Positions 24,921 to 32,805 of a stretch of 33,219 bases of DNA are shown here, in pieces. A model generated the notes under the pieces. The model was not told the origin of the DNA. It was given only the letters and a program-made list of their open reading frames with translations, and did not search any database. Made by a program: the position numbers and the translations under genes. Where the stretch lies: positions 1 to 33,219 of the forward strand of contig JAIEPT010000068.1 in assembly GCA_019748295.1 (NCBI GenBank). The letters run 5' to 3'. The stretch's first letter is position 1. Each line of letters starts with the position of its first letter. The DNA comes from Gemmataceae bacterium (GTDB lineage: Bacteria; Planctomycetota; Planctomycetia; Gemmatales; Gemmataceae).

Positions 24921-25697
24921 TCACTTCTTCTTCGAGTAGCCCGGCGCCGCTTCGCCGTTTTCGTTCAGATGGCCCGTGGACCAAAGCAGGCCATTCGCGA
25001 TCAGATCGAGGTAACGAGCATCGGCCACCGTCTCGTTGTTGTGGCCCAAAGTCGTCGCGAAGACGCGCGTGTTCTTGGAATAGGCGTTGGTCCACACGCA
25101 GACGTAGTCCGACTTCCCCTGCTTCCCCTTCGCGAGCGCCGCGGCAGTCTTTCCGAGGTTGTCTTCCTTGTAAAGCTCCTCGTTGATCGTCTTCCAACCG
25201 CTCAGGTTCTTGGTGATCGGATTCTTGGAATCGACATACGTCACGTCGATCGGTTGCTGCGGGCCGTGGTTACGCGTCGTCAGGCCCGTGAACTCGAACC
25301 AACCATTCGAGTTCGGCACCCGGTAGGAGTGCATCGCGCAATGCAGCAGCACTGCGGGCAGCCCATCCCGATGCGGCTGTAGGATGCGATCGACGACCTT
25401 CGCGTCGCTCACGTCCGCGCTGCATTCGTCATGAATGACGACGTCATACCCCTTGGCCCATTCCGGGTTCTCGTAAACGGGATTCAGATGCTTGGTGCTC
25501 GTGTCCGGATCGTACGAGACCGTCACGTCGATATGGATCCGCTCGCCGAGGCCTTTGACGAGGATGTCCTTCTGCTTCTTGTAATCGTGGCAGCAGCCGC
25601 CGATGACGAGCAACGCCCGAATCGGCTTGGCATGCTCCTGGGCCGCGGCCGGCAAAGCGAAACCGAGGAGGCAGAGAGCAATCGTAAGCAATCGCAT
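24921..25697 (-). CDS. Secreted ThuA-domain protein
   Basis: A 258-residue protein with a signal peptide (MRLLTIALCLLGFALPAAAQ). The rest is a ThuA-like domain of the class I glutamine amidotransferase-like fold: IRALLVIGGCCHDY, YDVVIHDECSAD, GLPAVLLHCAMHSYR, FATTLGHNNETV. ThuA-like proteins are associated with trehalose or sugar use and, in planctomycetes, with secreted sugar catabolism, but the reaction is not known to me. The start at 25697 is the only one giving a signal peptide; AAGG is about eight bases upstream. The gene stands alone. Confidence 0.85.
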   Translation of the reverse strand: MRLLTIALCLLGFALPAAAQEHAKPIRALLVIGGCCHDYKKQKDILVKGLGERIHIDVTVSYDPDTSTKHLNPVYENPEWAKGYDVVIHDECSADVSDAKVVDRILQPHRDGLPAVLLHCAMHSYRVPNSNGWFEFTGLTTRNHGPQQPIDVTYVDSKNPITKNLSGWKTINEELYKEDNLGKTAAALAKGKQGKSDYVCVWTNAYSKNTRVFATTLGHNNETVADARYLDLIANGLLWSTGHLNENGEAAPGYSKKK

Positions 25698-25818
25698 TGG
25701 CGAAACCTTGAGGAAGGAGAGTGATCGTTTGCGGCCTATTGTGCCAGGCGGGGGCGGCTTTTTCCAGCATCGAACGCGCGACTTGTGAATTGGACCTTCC
25801 GCAACGACAATAAACCCC

Positions 25819-26574
25819 ATGCGTCGTCGCCCCGGATTTACTCTGATCGAGCTGCTCGTCGTGATCGCGATCATCGCGGTCCTGATCGCGCTGCTGCTCT
25901 CCGCGGTGCAGCGAGTGCGAGCGGCCGCGATCCGCACGGAATGCGTCAACAACCTGCGGCAACTCGGCCTCGCTTGCCACATGTACCACGACACGAAGAA
26001 GACGCTGCCGTGGCCGCGCCTTTGTCCTGCCCCATGGATGAACGGCACGGATCCTTATTGCCTGCAGGCGAGCAGCAACACGCTGAACACGGGGCCGGAC
26101 GAAATGTGGTGGATCCCCTTCGACAGCCGGCCCGGCGCCGATCCGGTCCGCACCTTGCCCGACTTTGTGCCCAAGGGCCTCATTTTTCCGTACATCGAAA
26201 ACAATCTGAGAGTCGTGCGATGTCCGAATGGCGTGGACATCACGCCGGGAAGCGCGACGATGGGCCAACCGCTGCAAGTGAGCTACGCGTTCAACGCCGT
26301 CAACGGCGGCCCCCAGGGGAGGCGCCTCATCGACATGACCAACGGCAACGGCGCCTCGCAAGTCGTCATGGTCTGGGAACACTCGAACGGCCCGCGCTGC
26401 ACCTTCTCCACCACCGGAGCCCCCGGCCTCCCCTGGCCGTTCAATGCGACGGATTCGTTTCTGCACTACGTCGAACGCCACGACGGCGGCAATTTCAACG
26501 TTCTTTTCGCGGACGGCCATGTGGACAGCGCCCGGCGAAACGAATTGCAAAACAGCATGTTTTACGTGCGCTAG
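25819..26574 (+). CDS. DUF1559-family prepilin-like protein
   Basis: A 251-residue protein with a type IV prepilin N-terminus: MRRRPG then [18 protein letters not shown], with cleavage after Gly6 and Glu at position 5 of the mature form. The segment [19 protein letters not shown] and the C-terminal [16 protein letters not shown] (the H-x9-DG motif) are marks of the DUF1559 family, greatly expanded in planctomycetes. The protein is exported and probably assembled by a type II secretion or pilus-like machine; the prepilin peptidase at 28.2-29.3 kb could process it. No clear ribosome site precedes the ATG. A family C repeat begins 16 bases after its stop. Confidence 0.93.
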   Translation: MRRRPGFTLIELLVVIAIIAVLIALLLSAVQRVRAAAIRTECVNNLRQLGLACHMYHDTKKTLPWPRLCPAPWMNGTDPYCLQASSNTLNTGPDEMWWIPFDSRPGADPVRTLPDFVPKGLIFPYIENNLRVVRCPNGVDITPGSATMGQPLQVSYAFNAVNGGPQGRRLIDMTNGNGASQVVMVWEHSNGPRCTFSTTGAPGLPWPFNATDSFLHYVERHDGGNFNVLFADGHVDSARRNELQNSMFYVR

Positions 26575-26590
26575 GGCGTCTCGCTTCTGG

Positions 26591-26744
26591 CTCCCCTCTC
26601 CCCCTTGGGGAGAGGGGGGAGTAAGCGGTGCTGAGATTTGTCGTTTGCCGCCAAGCCCCAGGGTAAGCGCAGCGCACCCTGGGGATACAGACCGCGGATG
26701 CAACGATCCCCAGGGTGCGCTGCGCTTACCCTGGGGCTTGGCGG
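26591..26744. repeat. Repeat family C, copy 3 (right part missing)
   Basis: It begins CTCCCCTCTCCCCCTTGGGG, has GTGCTGAGATTTG, then the two inverted CCCCAGGGTAAGCGCAGCGC units around CAGACCGCGG. It overlaps the hisA 3' end: the minus-strand reading CGCCAAGCCCCAGGGTAA gives the last codons and stop of hisA. The distal CCCTCTCCCC arm of the full element is absent on the hisA side. Confidence 0.85.
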
Positions 26745-27463
26745 CCTACTTCGCGCAACACGGCGAGTATCTCCGCCAAATCCAAGCGCCCTTCGTAGAT
26801 CGCCCGCCCGACAATCGCTCCATCCATCGGAATAGCCGCGAGGTTGCGGACGTCGTCCATCGTGGTTACGCCGCCGGATGCGATCACGGGCGTCGTGGTC
26901 GCATGTTTCATCTCCGCCATCGCTTCGATGTTCGCCCCTTGCATCATGCCGTCGCGGGCGATGTCGGTGTAGACGATGGCGGCCAACGCCGTCCCCTCGA
27001 ATCGCTTCGCCAAATCGAGCGCGGACAACGCCGACACTTCAAGCCAGCCATGCACCGCCACTTTTCCCGCCTTGGCGTCGATACCGAGAACGATGCGATG
27101 CGGAAACTTCGCAAGCATCTGATCCAACCACTCGGGCGATTGCAAAGCCTTGGTGCCGACGATGACGCGCTCGACGCCCCAAGACAGAGCCAACTCGATA
27201 TCGGCCTGATTGCGAATGCCGCCGCCGAGCTGACACGGAATGCCCGCCGCCTTCACGATCGCTCGGATGCTTTCGCCGTTGATGGGCCGGCCATCCTTGG
27301 CGCCGTCGAGATCGACGAGATGCAGATAATCCGCCCCCGCATCGACCCATCGTTTCGCCATCGCGGCAGGGTCGGCGCCGAATACGGTTTCTTGCTGATA
27401 ATCCCCTTGTCGCAGGCGAACGCACTGTCCGCCGCGCAGGTCGATCGCGGGATAGATGATCAT
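26726..27463 (-). CDS. hisA: Phosphoribosylformimino-AICAR ribotide isomerase
   Basis: A 245-residue (beta/alpha)8 barrel, HisA, which isomerises ProFAR to PRFAR in histidine synthesis. The catalytic acids Asp8 (YPAIDLRGG) and Asp129 (GIDAKAG) are present, as are the phosphate-binding LGGGIRN, ASGGVTTMDD and GAIVGRAIYEG. HisH lies 153 bases upstream on the same strand, with a family B repeat between. The last codons (Arg-Gln-Ala-Pro-Gly) and the TAA are supplied by repeat family C. hisF, the partner of hisH, is not in the window. Confidence 0.95.
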   Translation of the reverse strand: MIIYPAIDLRGGQCVRLRQGDYQQETVFGADPAAMAKRWVDAGADYLHLVDLDGAKDGRPINGESIRAIVKAAGIPCQLGGGIRNQADIELALSWGVERVIVGTKALQSPEWLDQMLAKFPHRIVLGIDAKAGKVAVHGWLEVSALSALDLAKRFEGTALAAIVYTDIARDGMMQGANIEAMAEMKHATTTPVIASGGVTTMDDVRNLAAIPMDGAIVGRAIYEGRLDLAEILAVLREVGRQAPG

Positions 27464-27498
27464 CGGGTCGGGTTCCGTGTTTCGTGTTTCTTGGTTTT

Positions 27499-27622
27499 CC
27501 GCTTGCGGCTTAGCGATCGGACGCCGCGGATCGCCAGACTGCAAGCGGTGATCGCGGGATGTGGACACTCGAGACTATACGCGCCCAGTCAGGCGGAACG
27601 CCGCGGAGGGCGTTCCCTACAG
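27499..27622 (-). repeat. Repeat family B, core plus one terminus (copy 4)
   Basis: On the minus strand it starts CTGTAGGGAACGCC, whose CTGTAG is the Leu-stop of hisH, and runs to the CCGCTTGCGGCTTAGCG core near 27499. The opposite core arm is degraded (GACTGCAAGCGG), and the far terminal repeat, facing hisA, is missing. It sits between hisH and hisA inside what looks like one operon. Confidence 0.85.
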
Positions 27623-28225
27623 GCCCGCGAATTTCTGCAGTATGTGCAGGCCCGTTTTTTGGCTCTTTTCCGGGTGGAACTGCGAAGCGAACACATTCTC
27701 ATGCCAGATGGCCGACGTGAACGCCGAGGGGTAATCCGTCTCCGTCGCCGCCAATTTCGCATCGCGCGGCTGGACGTAATAGGAGTGAACGAAATAGACC
27801 GATGAAGCTGCCGGCAACCCTTCGAGTGCGGGCGCCTTCTTGCGGACCTTCAGGTCGTTCCATCCCATGTGCGGCACTTTGAGGCCTGGCTGATCCTCGA
27901 AGCGAACGACATCGCCGGGAAACAAATCGAGGCCGCGATGTTCCCCATCCTCGAAGCTGCGTGTGAAAAGAAGCTGCAAGCCAAGGCAGATGCCGAAGAA
28001 GGGCTTGCCCGCCCGCACATGAGCGCGGATCGGATCGGATAGGCCGGTCTCGTTAAGCTTGGCGATCGCGTCGCGGAACGCGCCGACGCCGGGAAGCACC
28101 AGCTTGTCCGCTTCGGCCACGCGGTTGGGATCCCCGCTGATCTCGGCCGACGCGCCGACCTTCTCGAACGCCTTCTGCACGCTCCGCAGATTGGCCATCC
28201 CGTAATCGACGATGACGATCTTCAT
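27617..28225 (-). CDS. hisH: Imidazole glycerol phosphate synthase, glutaminase subunit
   Basis: A 202-residue class I glutamine amidotransferase that feeds ammonia to HisF in histidine synthesis. The catalytic triad is complete: Cys80 (FFGICLGLQLL), His184 and Glu186 (SQFHPEKS). The oxyanion segment PGVGAF and the typical opening MKIVIVDYGMANLRSV are present. GGAGGG sits just before the ATG, which overlaps the TGA of the prepilin peptidase gene by four bases. The terminal Leu and TAG stop are the end of a family B repeat, as in rsmE. Confidence 0.96.
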   Translation of the reverse strand: MKIVIVDYGMANLRSVQKAFEKVGASAEISGDPNRVAEADKLVLPGVGAFRDAIAKLNETGLSDPIRAHVRAGKPFFGICLGLQLLFTRSFEDGEHRGLDLFPGDVVRFEDQPGLKVPHMGWNDLKVRKKAPALEGLPAASSVYFVHSYYVQPRDAKLAATETDYPSAFTSAIWHENVFASQFHPEKSQKTGLHILQKFAGL

Positions 28226-29313
28226 GTCCCTCCGCCTTCCGGCTTTTCCTCTTCCGGCCGGCGCATGAGCAACCCGGCTCCGAGCAGAAACACCACCGCA
28301 ACCACCGCCAGGCCGATGAGGCCCTCTCCCCAGAACAGCACGACCTGAAGGTGCGGCCCGATCCAGCGCCAGCCCAGACAGGCGATCATCGTTCCCGCGG
28401 CCAACGAAGGCCCAAAGGGGAGCGAATCGTCGTTGCGGAAGAACAGGTTGATGATGCCGAAAACGAGCGCGGGAACGATGCTGAAGAAGAACCCGATGAG
28501 CACCAGTTGCCAACCCAAAAACGCCCCCGCCATCATCATGAGATCGGCATCGCCCAGGCCGAGCGCTTCGCGACCGAGGGCGGCGCCGAAGAGCCAGGCG
28601 ATTGAGCGCAGCATCAGCGTGCCCATCAACATGCCGCACAGCCCGTTGGCCAAGCCGGTCTGCCAATTGCCGCCGGGCGATGCCCATTCGGGAAGCGGCA
28701 ACCAAAAGGGCCAAGGATAAATGCCTTCGGTGATCGTTGGGATATTGGCCGGCAAGAATGCGTTGATCCGCGGCATCGGCGCCAGCGCGATCGGTTCGTG
28801 CGGCCAGGGCCAGGCCAACAACGTCGCGCCGACGAGTCCGATGATGGCGCCGGGAATCGTGAGCCGCAACGGGATTTCGCGCGTGGCCAGGTCGCAGAGC
28901 GAAGCCGTTGCGAGAAAGGAGAACAGCAACGCATGGTGCGCGAAACCCAGCCACGAGGCGAGCGGAAACAACCCGTGTCGCACCCGCCATGCCTCATGGC
29001 CCGGCCATTGGTGCACGTCGAAAATCACTTCCAACACGAAGAGCGCGACGAACGACAGGCCGATGCCGATTTCGATGAACAGATAGCGAACGCCATACGC
29101 AATGCCGCACTGCCGGCATTTGCCGCGGAGCTTCAGCCAGCCCAGGATGGGGATGTTGTCGTGCCAGACGATCGGCTGCAGGCAATGCCCGCACGTGGAA
29201 CCGGGCCAAATGAGGCTTTTATCGAGCGGCAACCGGCTGACGGCAACATTGATGAAGCTGCCCACGCACAGGCCGACGAAGAACACCAGGAGCAGCCAAA
29301 ACCAGAGGAGCAT
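28222..29313 (-). CDS. Type IV prepilin peptidase/methyltransferase (PilD-like, A24)
   Basis: A 363-residue membrane aspartyl protease that cleaves and N-methylates prepilins. The N-terminal domain has four zinc-binding Cys residues in two CxxC pairs (41/44 and 66/69). The catalytic Asp residues are Asp141 (CDLATREIP) and Asp255 (GLGDADLM). About eight membrane segments are visible. An insert of roughly 60 residues between the two catalytic regions (about 165-215, Pro/Trp-rich) is larger than in PilD. GGAGGAC just before the ATG at 29313 supports the start. It is coupled to hisH by an ATGA overlap, an odd pairing of pathways. Likely substrates include DUF1559 proteins. Confidence 0.94.
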   Translation of the reverse strand: MLLWFWLLLVFFVGLCVGSFINVAVSRLPLDKSLIWPGSTCGHCLQPIVWHDNIPILGWLKLRGKCRQCGIAYGVRYLFIEIGIGLSFVALFVLEVIFDVHQWPGHEAWRVRHGLFPLASWLGFAHHALLFSFLATASLCDLATREIPLRLTIPGAIIGLVGATLLAWPWPHEPIALAPMPRINAFLPANIPTITEGIYPWPFWLPLPEWASPGGNWQTGLANGLCGMLMGTLMLRSIAWLFGAALGREALGLGDADLMMMAGAFLGWQLVLIGFFFSIVPALVFGIINLFFRNDDSLPFGPSLAAGTMIACLGWRWIGPHLQVVLFWGEGLIGLAVVAVVFLLGAGLLMRRPEEEKPEGGGT

Positions 29314-29365
29314 GTCCTCCTGTTATATGTCCCTCGACGCCGCCTTGGGGAGAGGGTATGGTCCG

Positions 29366-29587
29366 GCTCCCCTCTCCCCTTTGGGGAGAGGGGAGGGAGC
29401 GATGCTGAGAGTTGTTGTTCGCCGCCAAGCCCCACCGTAAGCGCAGCGCACGGTGGGGATCAGACCGCGGACTGGATCCCCAGGGTGCGCTGAGCTTACC
29501 CTGGGGCTTGGCGGCGAACAACAAATCTCAGCATCGCTCCCTCTCCTCGCCCCCAGGCCCTCTCCCCAACGGGGAGAGGGGGGCCGG
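29366..29587. repeat. Repeat family C, full copy 4 (aroK 3' end)
   Basis: It has all family C parts: CTCCCCTCTCCCC, GATGCTGAGAGTTGTTG, two inverted CCCCAxxGTAAGCGCAGC units and the inverse outer arm GGGGAGAGGGGG. One unit reads CCCCACCGT (29430-29438) against ACGGTGGGG (29450-29458), where other copies have CCCCAGGGT / ACCCTGGGG, a compensatory double change. It overlaps the last 19 codons and stop of aroK. A further fragment, CTTGGGGAGAGGG, lies at about 29344-29356 before the prepilin peptidase gene. Confidence 0.85.
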
Positions 29588-30094
29588 AAGCCATGCTCCG
29601 ATCTTTTCGGCGAGTTGGTGCGAGTTGAGATGCGTGCCGTCGATCGACCAGTCGGCACACTCGCGATAGAGCGGTTCGCGTTTCGCAAGCATTTCGACGA
29701 TTTCCGCCAAGCCGCCCTGCGAGAGGTTCGGGCGACGCTCCGCGGTTGTGGGATCGACTTGCAAGCGTCGCCAAATCGATTCGGCATCCGAAATGAGCCA
29801 GACCGTCGTTCCGCTCTTGAGCAGTTCGCGGTTCTCGGGCCGCAAGACGACGCCCCCGCCGGTGGCGACAACCACTTTCTCGCGCTGGGCCAAATCCGCA
29901 AGGACGGCAGACTCAAGATCGCGGAATGCCGTCTCCCCCTCGTCGGCGAAGATTTGCCGTATTGTTTTGCCCGCTCGCTCCTCAAGGACCACATCCGCAT
30001 CCACGGCGGTCCAGCCGAGTTTGGCGGCCAGCAGCTTGGCGACGCTCGTTTTCCCGGCGCCGCGATAGCCGATCAGGAAGATGCGAGGCTTCAT
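29528..30094 (-). CDS. aroK: Shikimate kinase
   Basis: A 188-residue P-loop kinase that phosphorylates shikimate. Walker A is GYRGAGKTS (9-17), the shikimate-binding VDADVVLEERAGKTI follows, and VATGGGVVLRPENR is the GGG motif. The lid region has RRPNL. The ATG overlaps the aroDE stop by four bases. The native protein probably ends near GAWLP; the final part, PLSPLGRGPGGEERERC, is read from repeat family C and does not look like a kinase C-terminus. Confidence 0.95.
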   Translation of the reverse strand: MKPRIFLIGYRGAGKTSVAKLLAAKLGWTAVDADVVLEERAGKTIRQIFADEGETAFRDLESAVLADLAQREKVVVATGGGVVLRPENRELLKSGTTVWLISDAESIWRRLQVDPTTAERRPNLSQGGLAEIVEMLAKREPLYRECADWSIDGTHLNSHQLAEKIGAWLPAPLSPLGRGPGGEERERC

Positions 30095-31626
30095 GATTCG
30101 CCGCCTTCCTCCTGCTTCGCATAGTTGAGCGGCGAAAGAGTGCGGCGAACTAAATCCGTCATCGCTTCCAGCGGCGGTTCCTTCCCCGTGAACATGCGGA
30201 ACTGCAGGCCCGCCTGGCGGACGAACATGTCCACCCCCGTAAGCACATGGCATCCGCGTTCTTCCGCCTCGCGGATGAGCATCGTCGTCTCGGGGTTGTA
30301 GATCGTGTCGAAGACGAACAAACCCGATTTCAAAAAACTGTGATGGATCGGACTCTCGTCGACGTTCGGATGCATGCCGACCGCGGTGCAGTTGACGAGC
30401 GTGTCGCAGACGACCGACATGCGGCCGTCCCATTCGACGTGCTTGCAACCCACTTCCGCGGCCAGATCGTGCGCTCGATCGGAGGTGCGATTGGCGATCA
30501 TCACCTGAGCGCCTTCGCGTTGCAAGCCGTGGGCGATCGCGCGGGCCACGCCGCCGGCTCCCAGGATCAGCACCGTGCGTTGCGAAAGCGGCGTCGTTCC
30601 CCCCTCGGCGTTCTTCGGCAGATTCGCTTTCAACGAATCGATGGCCGCGGGAGTATCCGTGTTGGCAGCCTTCCAACCGCCGCCGGATTTGCGAAGCAAG
30701 GTGTTGGCCGCCCCGGTCGTCTCGACGCTTGCGTCCCTTTCGCCTGCAACACGCGCGGCGCCCTCCTTGTGCGGAATCGTCACGCTGTAGCCTTGCACGG
30801 GGATCGAATCGAATTCCTTGAGAAACGATTCGAGTTCGCCGCGCGGCACGCGGAACGGCACATAGACGGCATTTTGCTTCAACTTGCGGAAGCCCGCATT
30901 GTGAATCAGCGGGCTCAGGCTGTGCCCCACCGGATCGCCGAGCACGCCAAAGACTTTGCTTTCCGGGCCGACCGAATCGAGGCCGTAGATCTTCTTTAGG
31001 TCCATGAACGACAGGATGCCCGGTGCGATGTTCCTTTCCTTGTTGAACGCCGCATAGGTGAACGGGGAGCCGAGCACGACGTTGAGCACGCGCGTGCAGG
31101 CGCCCAGATCGCCCATGCATAGAGCAACCGTCGGCTTGGGTGCGTCCTTCAGCAGCTTTAGGACGCGGATGTTGTCGGACGTTTTCTGCGCGGTGACGGC
31201 CACCTTCAGCACGTCCGCGTCCTGCTTGCACATGGTCTCGAAGATTTGCTCCAGATCGGCCGGCGTCTCACGCAGGTTGTGATAGCTGACGATGCGTTGA
31301 ACTTTGCCGAACGGGCGGACGGAATCGGCGATGTCGGTTTCGAGATCGACCCAATCGAAGCCGGAAACGATTGCCTGCCGCAGCAGCACGATTCGTTCCT
31401 CTTCCGATCGGCTCCAGCGCCCGCCATCCTCGACTCGGCGAACGGTGGCGACCAGCGGGCATGATTTGACGGCCATCAACCGTTTGAAGTCGGGCGGCTT
31501 GGAGAGAAAATCGAGGCGCAATTCGATCATGCGGGCGCCGCGCTTCGTCGCCTCCTGAATCTCCATCTGCATCATCTTGTGCCGCGTTCGGCCGATGACG
31601 GCGCAGATGCGGGTCGTCTGTTCCAT
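30091..31626 (-). CDS. aroDE: Fused 3-dehydroquinate dehydratase (type I) / shikimate dehydrogenase
   Basis: A 511-residue bifunctional enzyme for two consecutive shikimate steps. Residues 1-220 are type I dehydroquinase with His116 (IVSYHNL) and the Schiff-base Lys141 (VLKVAVTAQ). Residues about 224-511 are shikimate dehydrogenase with GDPVGHSLSP (230-239), catalytic Lys287 (TIPHKEG) and Asp324 (AANTD), and the NADP loop ILGAGGVARAIA with ANRTSDRA. The same fusion order is known in plants and some bacterial groups including chlamydiae. I start at the ATG at 31626 (GGGATGGA just upstream), though the ATG at 31638 is possible. It is followed by aroK with a four-base overlap. Confidence 0.95.
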   Translation of the reverse strand: MEQTTRICAVIGRTRHKMMQMEIQEATKRGARMIELRLDFLSKPPDFKRLMAVKSCPLVATVRRVEDGGRWSRSEEERIVLLRQAIVSGFDWVDLETDIADSVRPFGKVQRIVSYHNLRETPADLEQIFETMCKQDADVLKVAVTAQKTSDNIRVLKLLKDAPKPTVALCMGDLGACTRVLNVVLGSPFTYAAFNKERNIAPGILSFMDLKKIYGLDSVGPESKVFGVLGDPVGHSLSPLIHNAGFRKLKQNAVYVPFRVPRGELESFLKEFDSIPVQGYSVTIPHKEGAARVAGERDASVETTGAANTLLRKSGGGWKAANTDTPAAIDSLKANLPKNAEGGTTPLSQRTVLILGAGGVARAIAHGLQREGAQVMIANRTSDRAHDLAAEVGCKHVEWDGRMSVVCDTLVNCTAVGMHPNVDESPIHHSFLKSGLFVFDTIYNPETTMLIREAEERGCHVLTGVDMFVRQAGLQFRMFTGKEPPLEAMTDLVRRTLSPLNYAKQEEGGES

Positions 31627-31666
31627 GTTCCATCCCAAGACGTGAGAGAGATGCCACGGTCGCTCA

Positions 31667-31785
31667 GGCGAGCCCCGAGCGTTAAGTTAGCGGGGGGAGG
31701 CAGACGGCACGCCTGTTGACAGTCTGTGAATGTCTGGGCTCAAGCGTTCGGCCCGCCTCCGGTCGCTAACGCTCCCGGCTCGCCG
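31667..31785. repeat. Inverted repeat, family D, abutting the accA stop
   Basis: The arm 31756-31785 (minus strand CGGCGAGCCGGGAGCGTTAG) begins directly after the TAA of accA. The other arm is 31667-31700 (GGCGAGCCCCGAGCGTTAAG), inverted and imperfect. The spacer contains CAGACGGC and a smaller inverted pair CAGACT / AGTCTG. It lies within the accA-aroDE gap, so it may attenuate or separate the two genes. Confidence 0.75.
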
Positions 31786-32766
31786 TTACACGGGCTCAGC
31801 CATGCTGTCTTCGTAAACGCCCATTTTGCGGAATTTGTCGTATCTGCCGTCAAGGAGCTTGTCGATGGACAGCGGCGTCAATTCGCGGAGATATCGAAGC
31901 AGATGGGCCTTCATCGTGTTCCCCATGGCCACGGGGTCGCGGTGCGCTCCGCCGAGCGGTTCGGGGATCACTTCGTCGATGATGCCAAGCTTGTGCAGAT
32001 CGCGCGAGGTGAGCTTCAGCGCCTCGGCCGCGAGCTTTTTGGTCTGCTCGTTGGCTTCCTTCCAGAGGATGCCGGCGCATCCTTCGGGGCTGATCACGGA
32101 GTAGTACGCGAACTCGCACATGCTGACGCGGTCGCCGATGCCGATGCCGAGGGCTCCCCCCGAGCCGCCTTCGCCAATCACAACGCAGACGATCGGCGTC
32201 GGGATGCGCGACATCTCCAGCAAGCTGTTGGCGATGAGTTGGGCCTGGCCGCGTTCTTCCGCCCCGATGCCGGGATAGGCGCCAGGCGTGTCGATAAAGC
32301 AGATGACCGGGATGTTGAACTTCGCCGCCATCTTCATGTTCTTGAGAGCCTTGCGATAACCCTCGGGGTGGGCGCAGCCGTAGAGGCACTCGTTGCGTTC
32401 CTTGAGCGTGTGCCCCTTCTGATGGCCGATGACCATGACTTTGTAATCGCCAAGGCGGGCCAACCCCGTGCGCATGGCCCGGTCGTCGCCGATGGCGCGA
32501 TCGCCATGCAGCTCGGTGAAGTCGGAAAAGATCATCTGCAAATAGTCGCACGTCTGCGGGCGATTGGGATGACGCGAGATGGTGATCACATCCCACGGCG
32601 TGAGGTTGGCGTAGATCTTTTTGGTGACGTTCGCCAACTCCTTGCGCATGCGGCGAACTTCCTCCGCCGCGCTCCCTTCCCCCTCGGCCGCCTTGGCCTC
32701 GAGGGTGGCGAGCAGGCCTTCCATCGCGTAGATCTCTTTTTCGAACGGCAATACATGCTGAGCCAT
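31786..32766 (-). CDS. accA: Acetyl-CoA carboxylase carboxyltransferase alpha subunit
   Basis: A 326-residue AccA, which with AccD transfers carboxyl from biotin to acetyl-CoA to make malonyl-CoA for fatty acids. Family motifs seen are ISRHPNRPQTCDYL, LHGDRAIGDD, GHQKGHTLKERNECLYG, IDTPGAYPGIGAEERGQ and IGEGGSGGALGIGIGD. The N-terminal helix LPFEKEIYAMEGLLATLEAKA is typical. The start at 32766 is chosen because the upstream frame (to 32919) is not AccA-like. accD is not in the window. It is the first gene of the long minus-strand run that continues with aroDE and aroK. Confidence 0.97.
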   Translation of the reverse strand: MAQHVLPFEKEIYAMEGLLATLEAKAAEGEGSAAEEVRRMRKELANVTKKIYANLTPWDVITISRHPNRPQTCDYLQMIFSDFTELHGDRAIGDDRAMRTGLARLGDYKVMVIGHQKGHTLKERNECLYGCAHPEGYRKALKNMKMAAKFNIPVICFIDTPGAYPGIGAEERGQAQLIANSLLEMSRIPTPIVCVVIGEGGSGGALGIGIGDRVSMCEFAYYSVISPEGCAGILWKEANEQTKKLAAEALKLTSRDLHKLGIIDEVIPEPLGGAHRDPVAMGNTMKAHLLRYLRELTPLSIDKLLDGRYDKFRKMGVYEDSMAEPV

Positions 32767-32805
32767 CGGCGTCGGACTCCCTGTCCTGGGCGGAACTAGA
32801 GGGAC

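Noticed and set aside
26444..27805. 453-codon plus-strand frame
   Set aside because: Antisense to hisA and part of hisH and reading through two repeats; no domain is recognisable.
27617..28990. 457-codon frame apparently extending HisH upstream
   Set aside because: The extra part is the wrong frame of the prepilin peptidase gene; HisH begins at 28225 after GGAGGG.
29528..31231. 567-codon frame apparently fusing a basic region to shikimate kinase
   Set aside because: The upstream part is an out-of-frame reading of aroDE; the kinase starts at 30094 with an ATGA overlap.
31726..32799. 357-codon plus-strand frame
   Set aside because: Antisense to accA, whose family motifs are complete on the minus strand.
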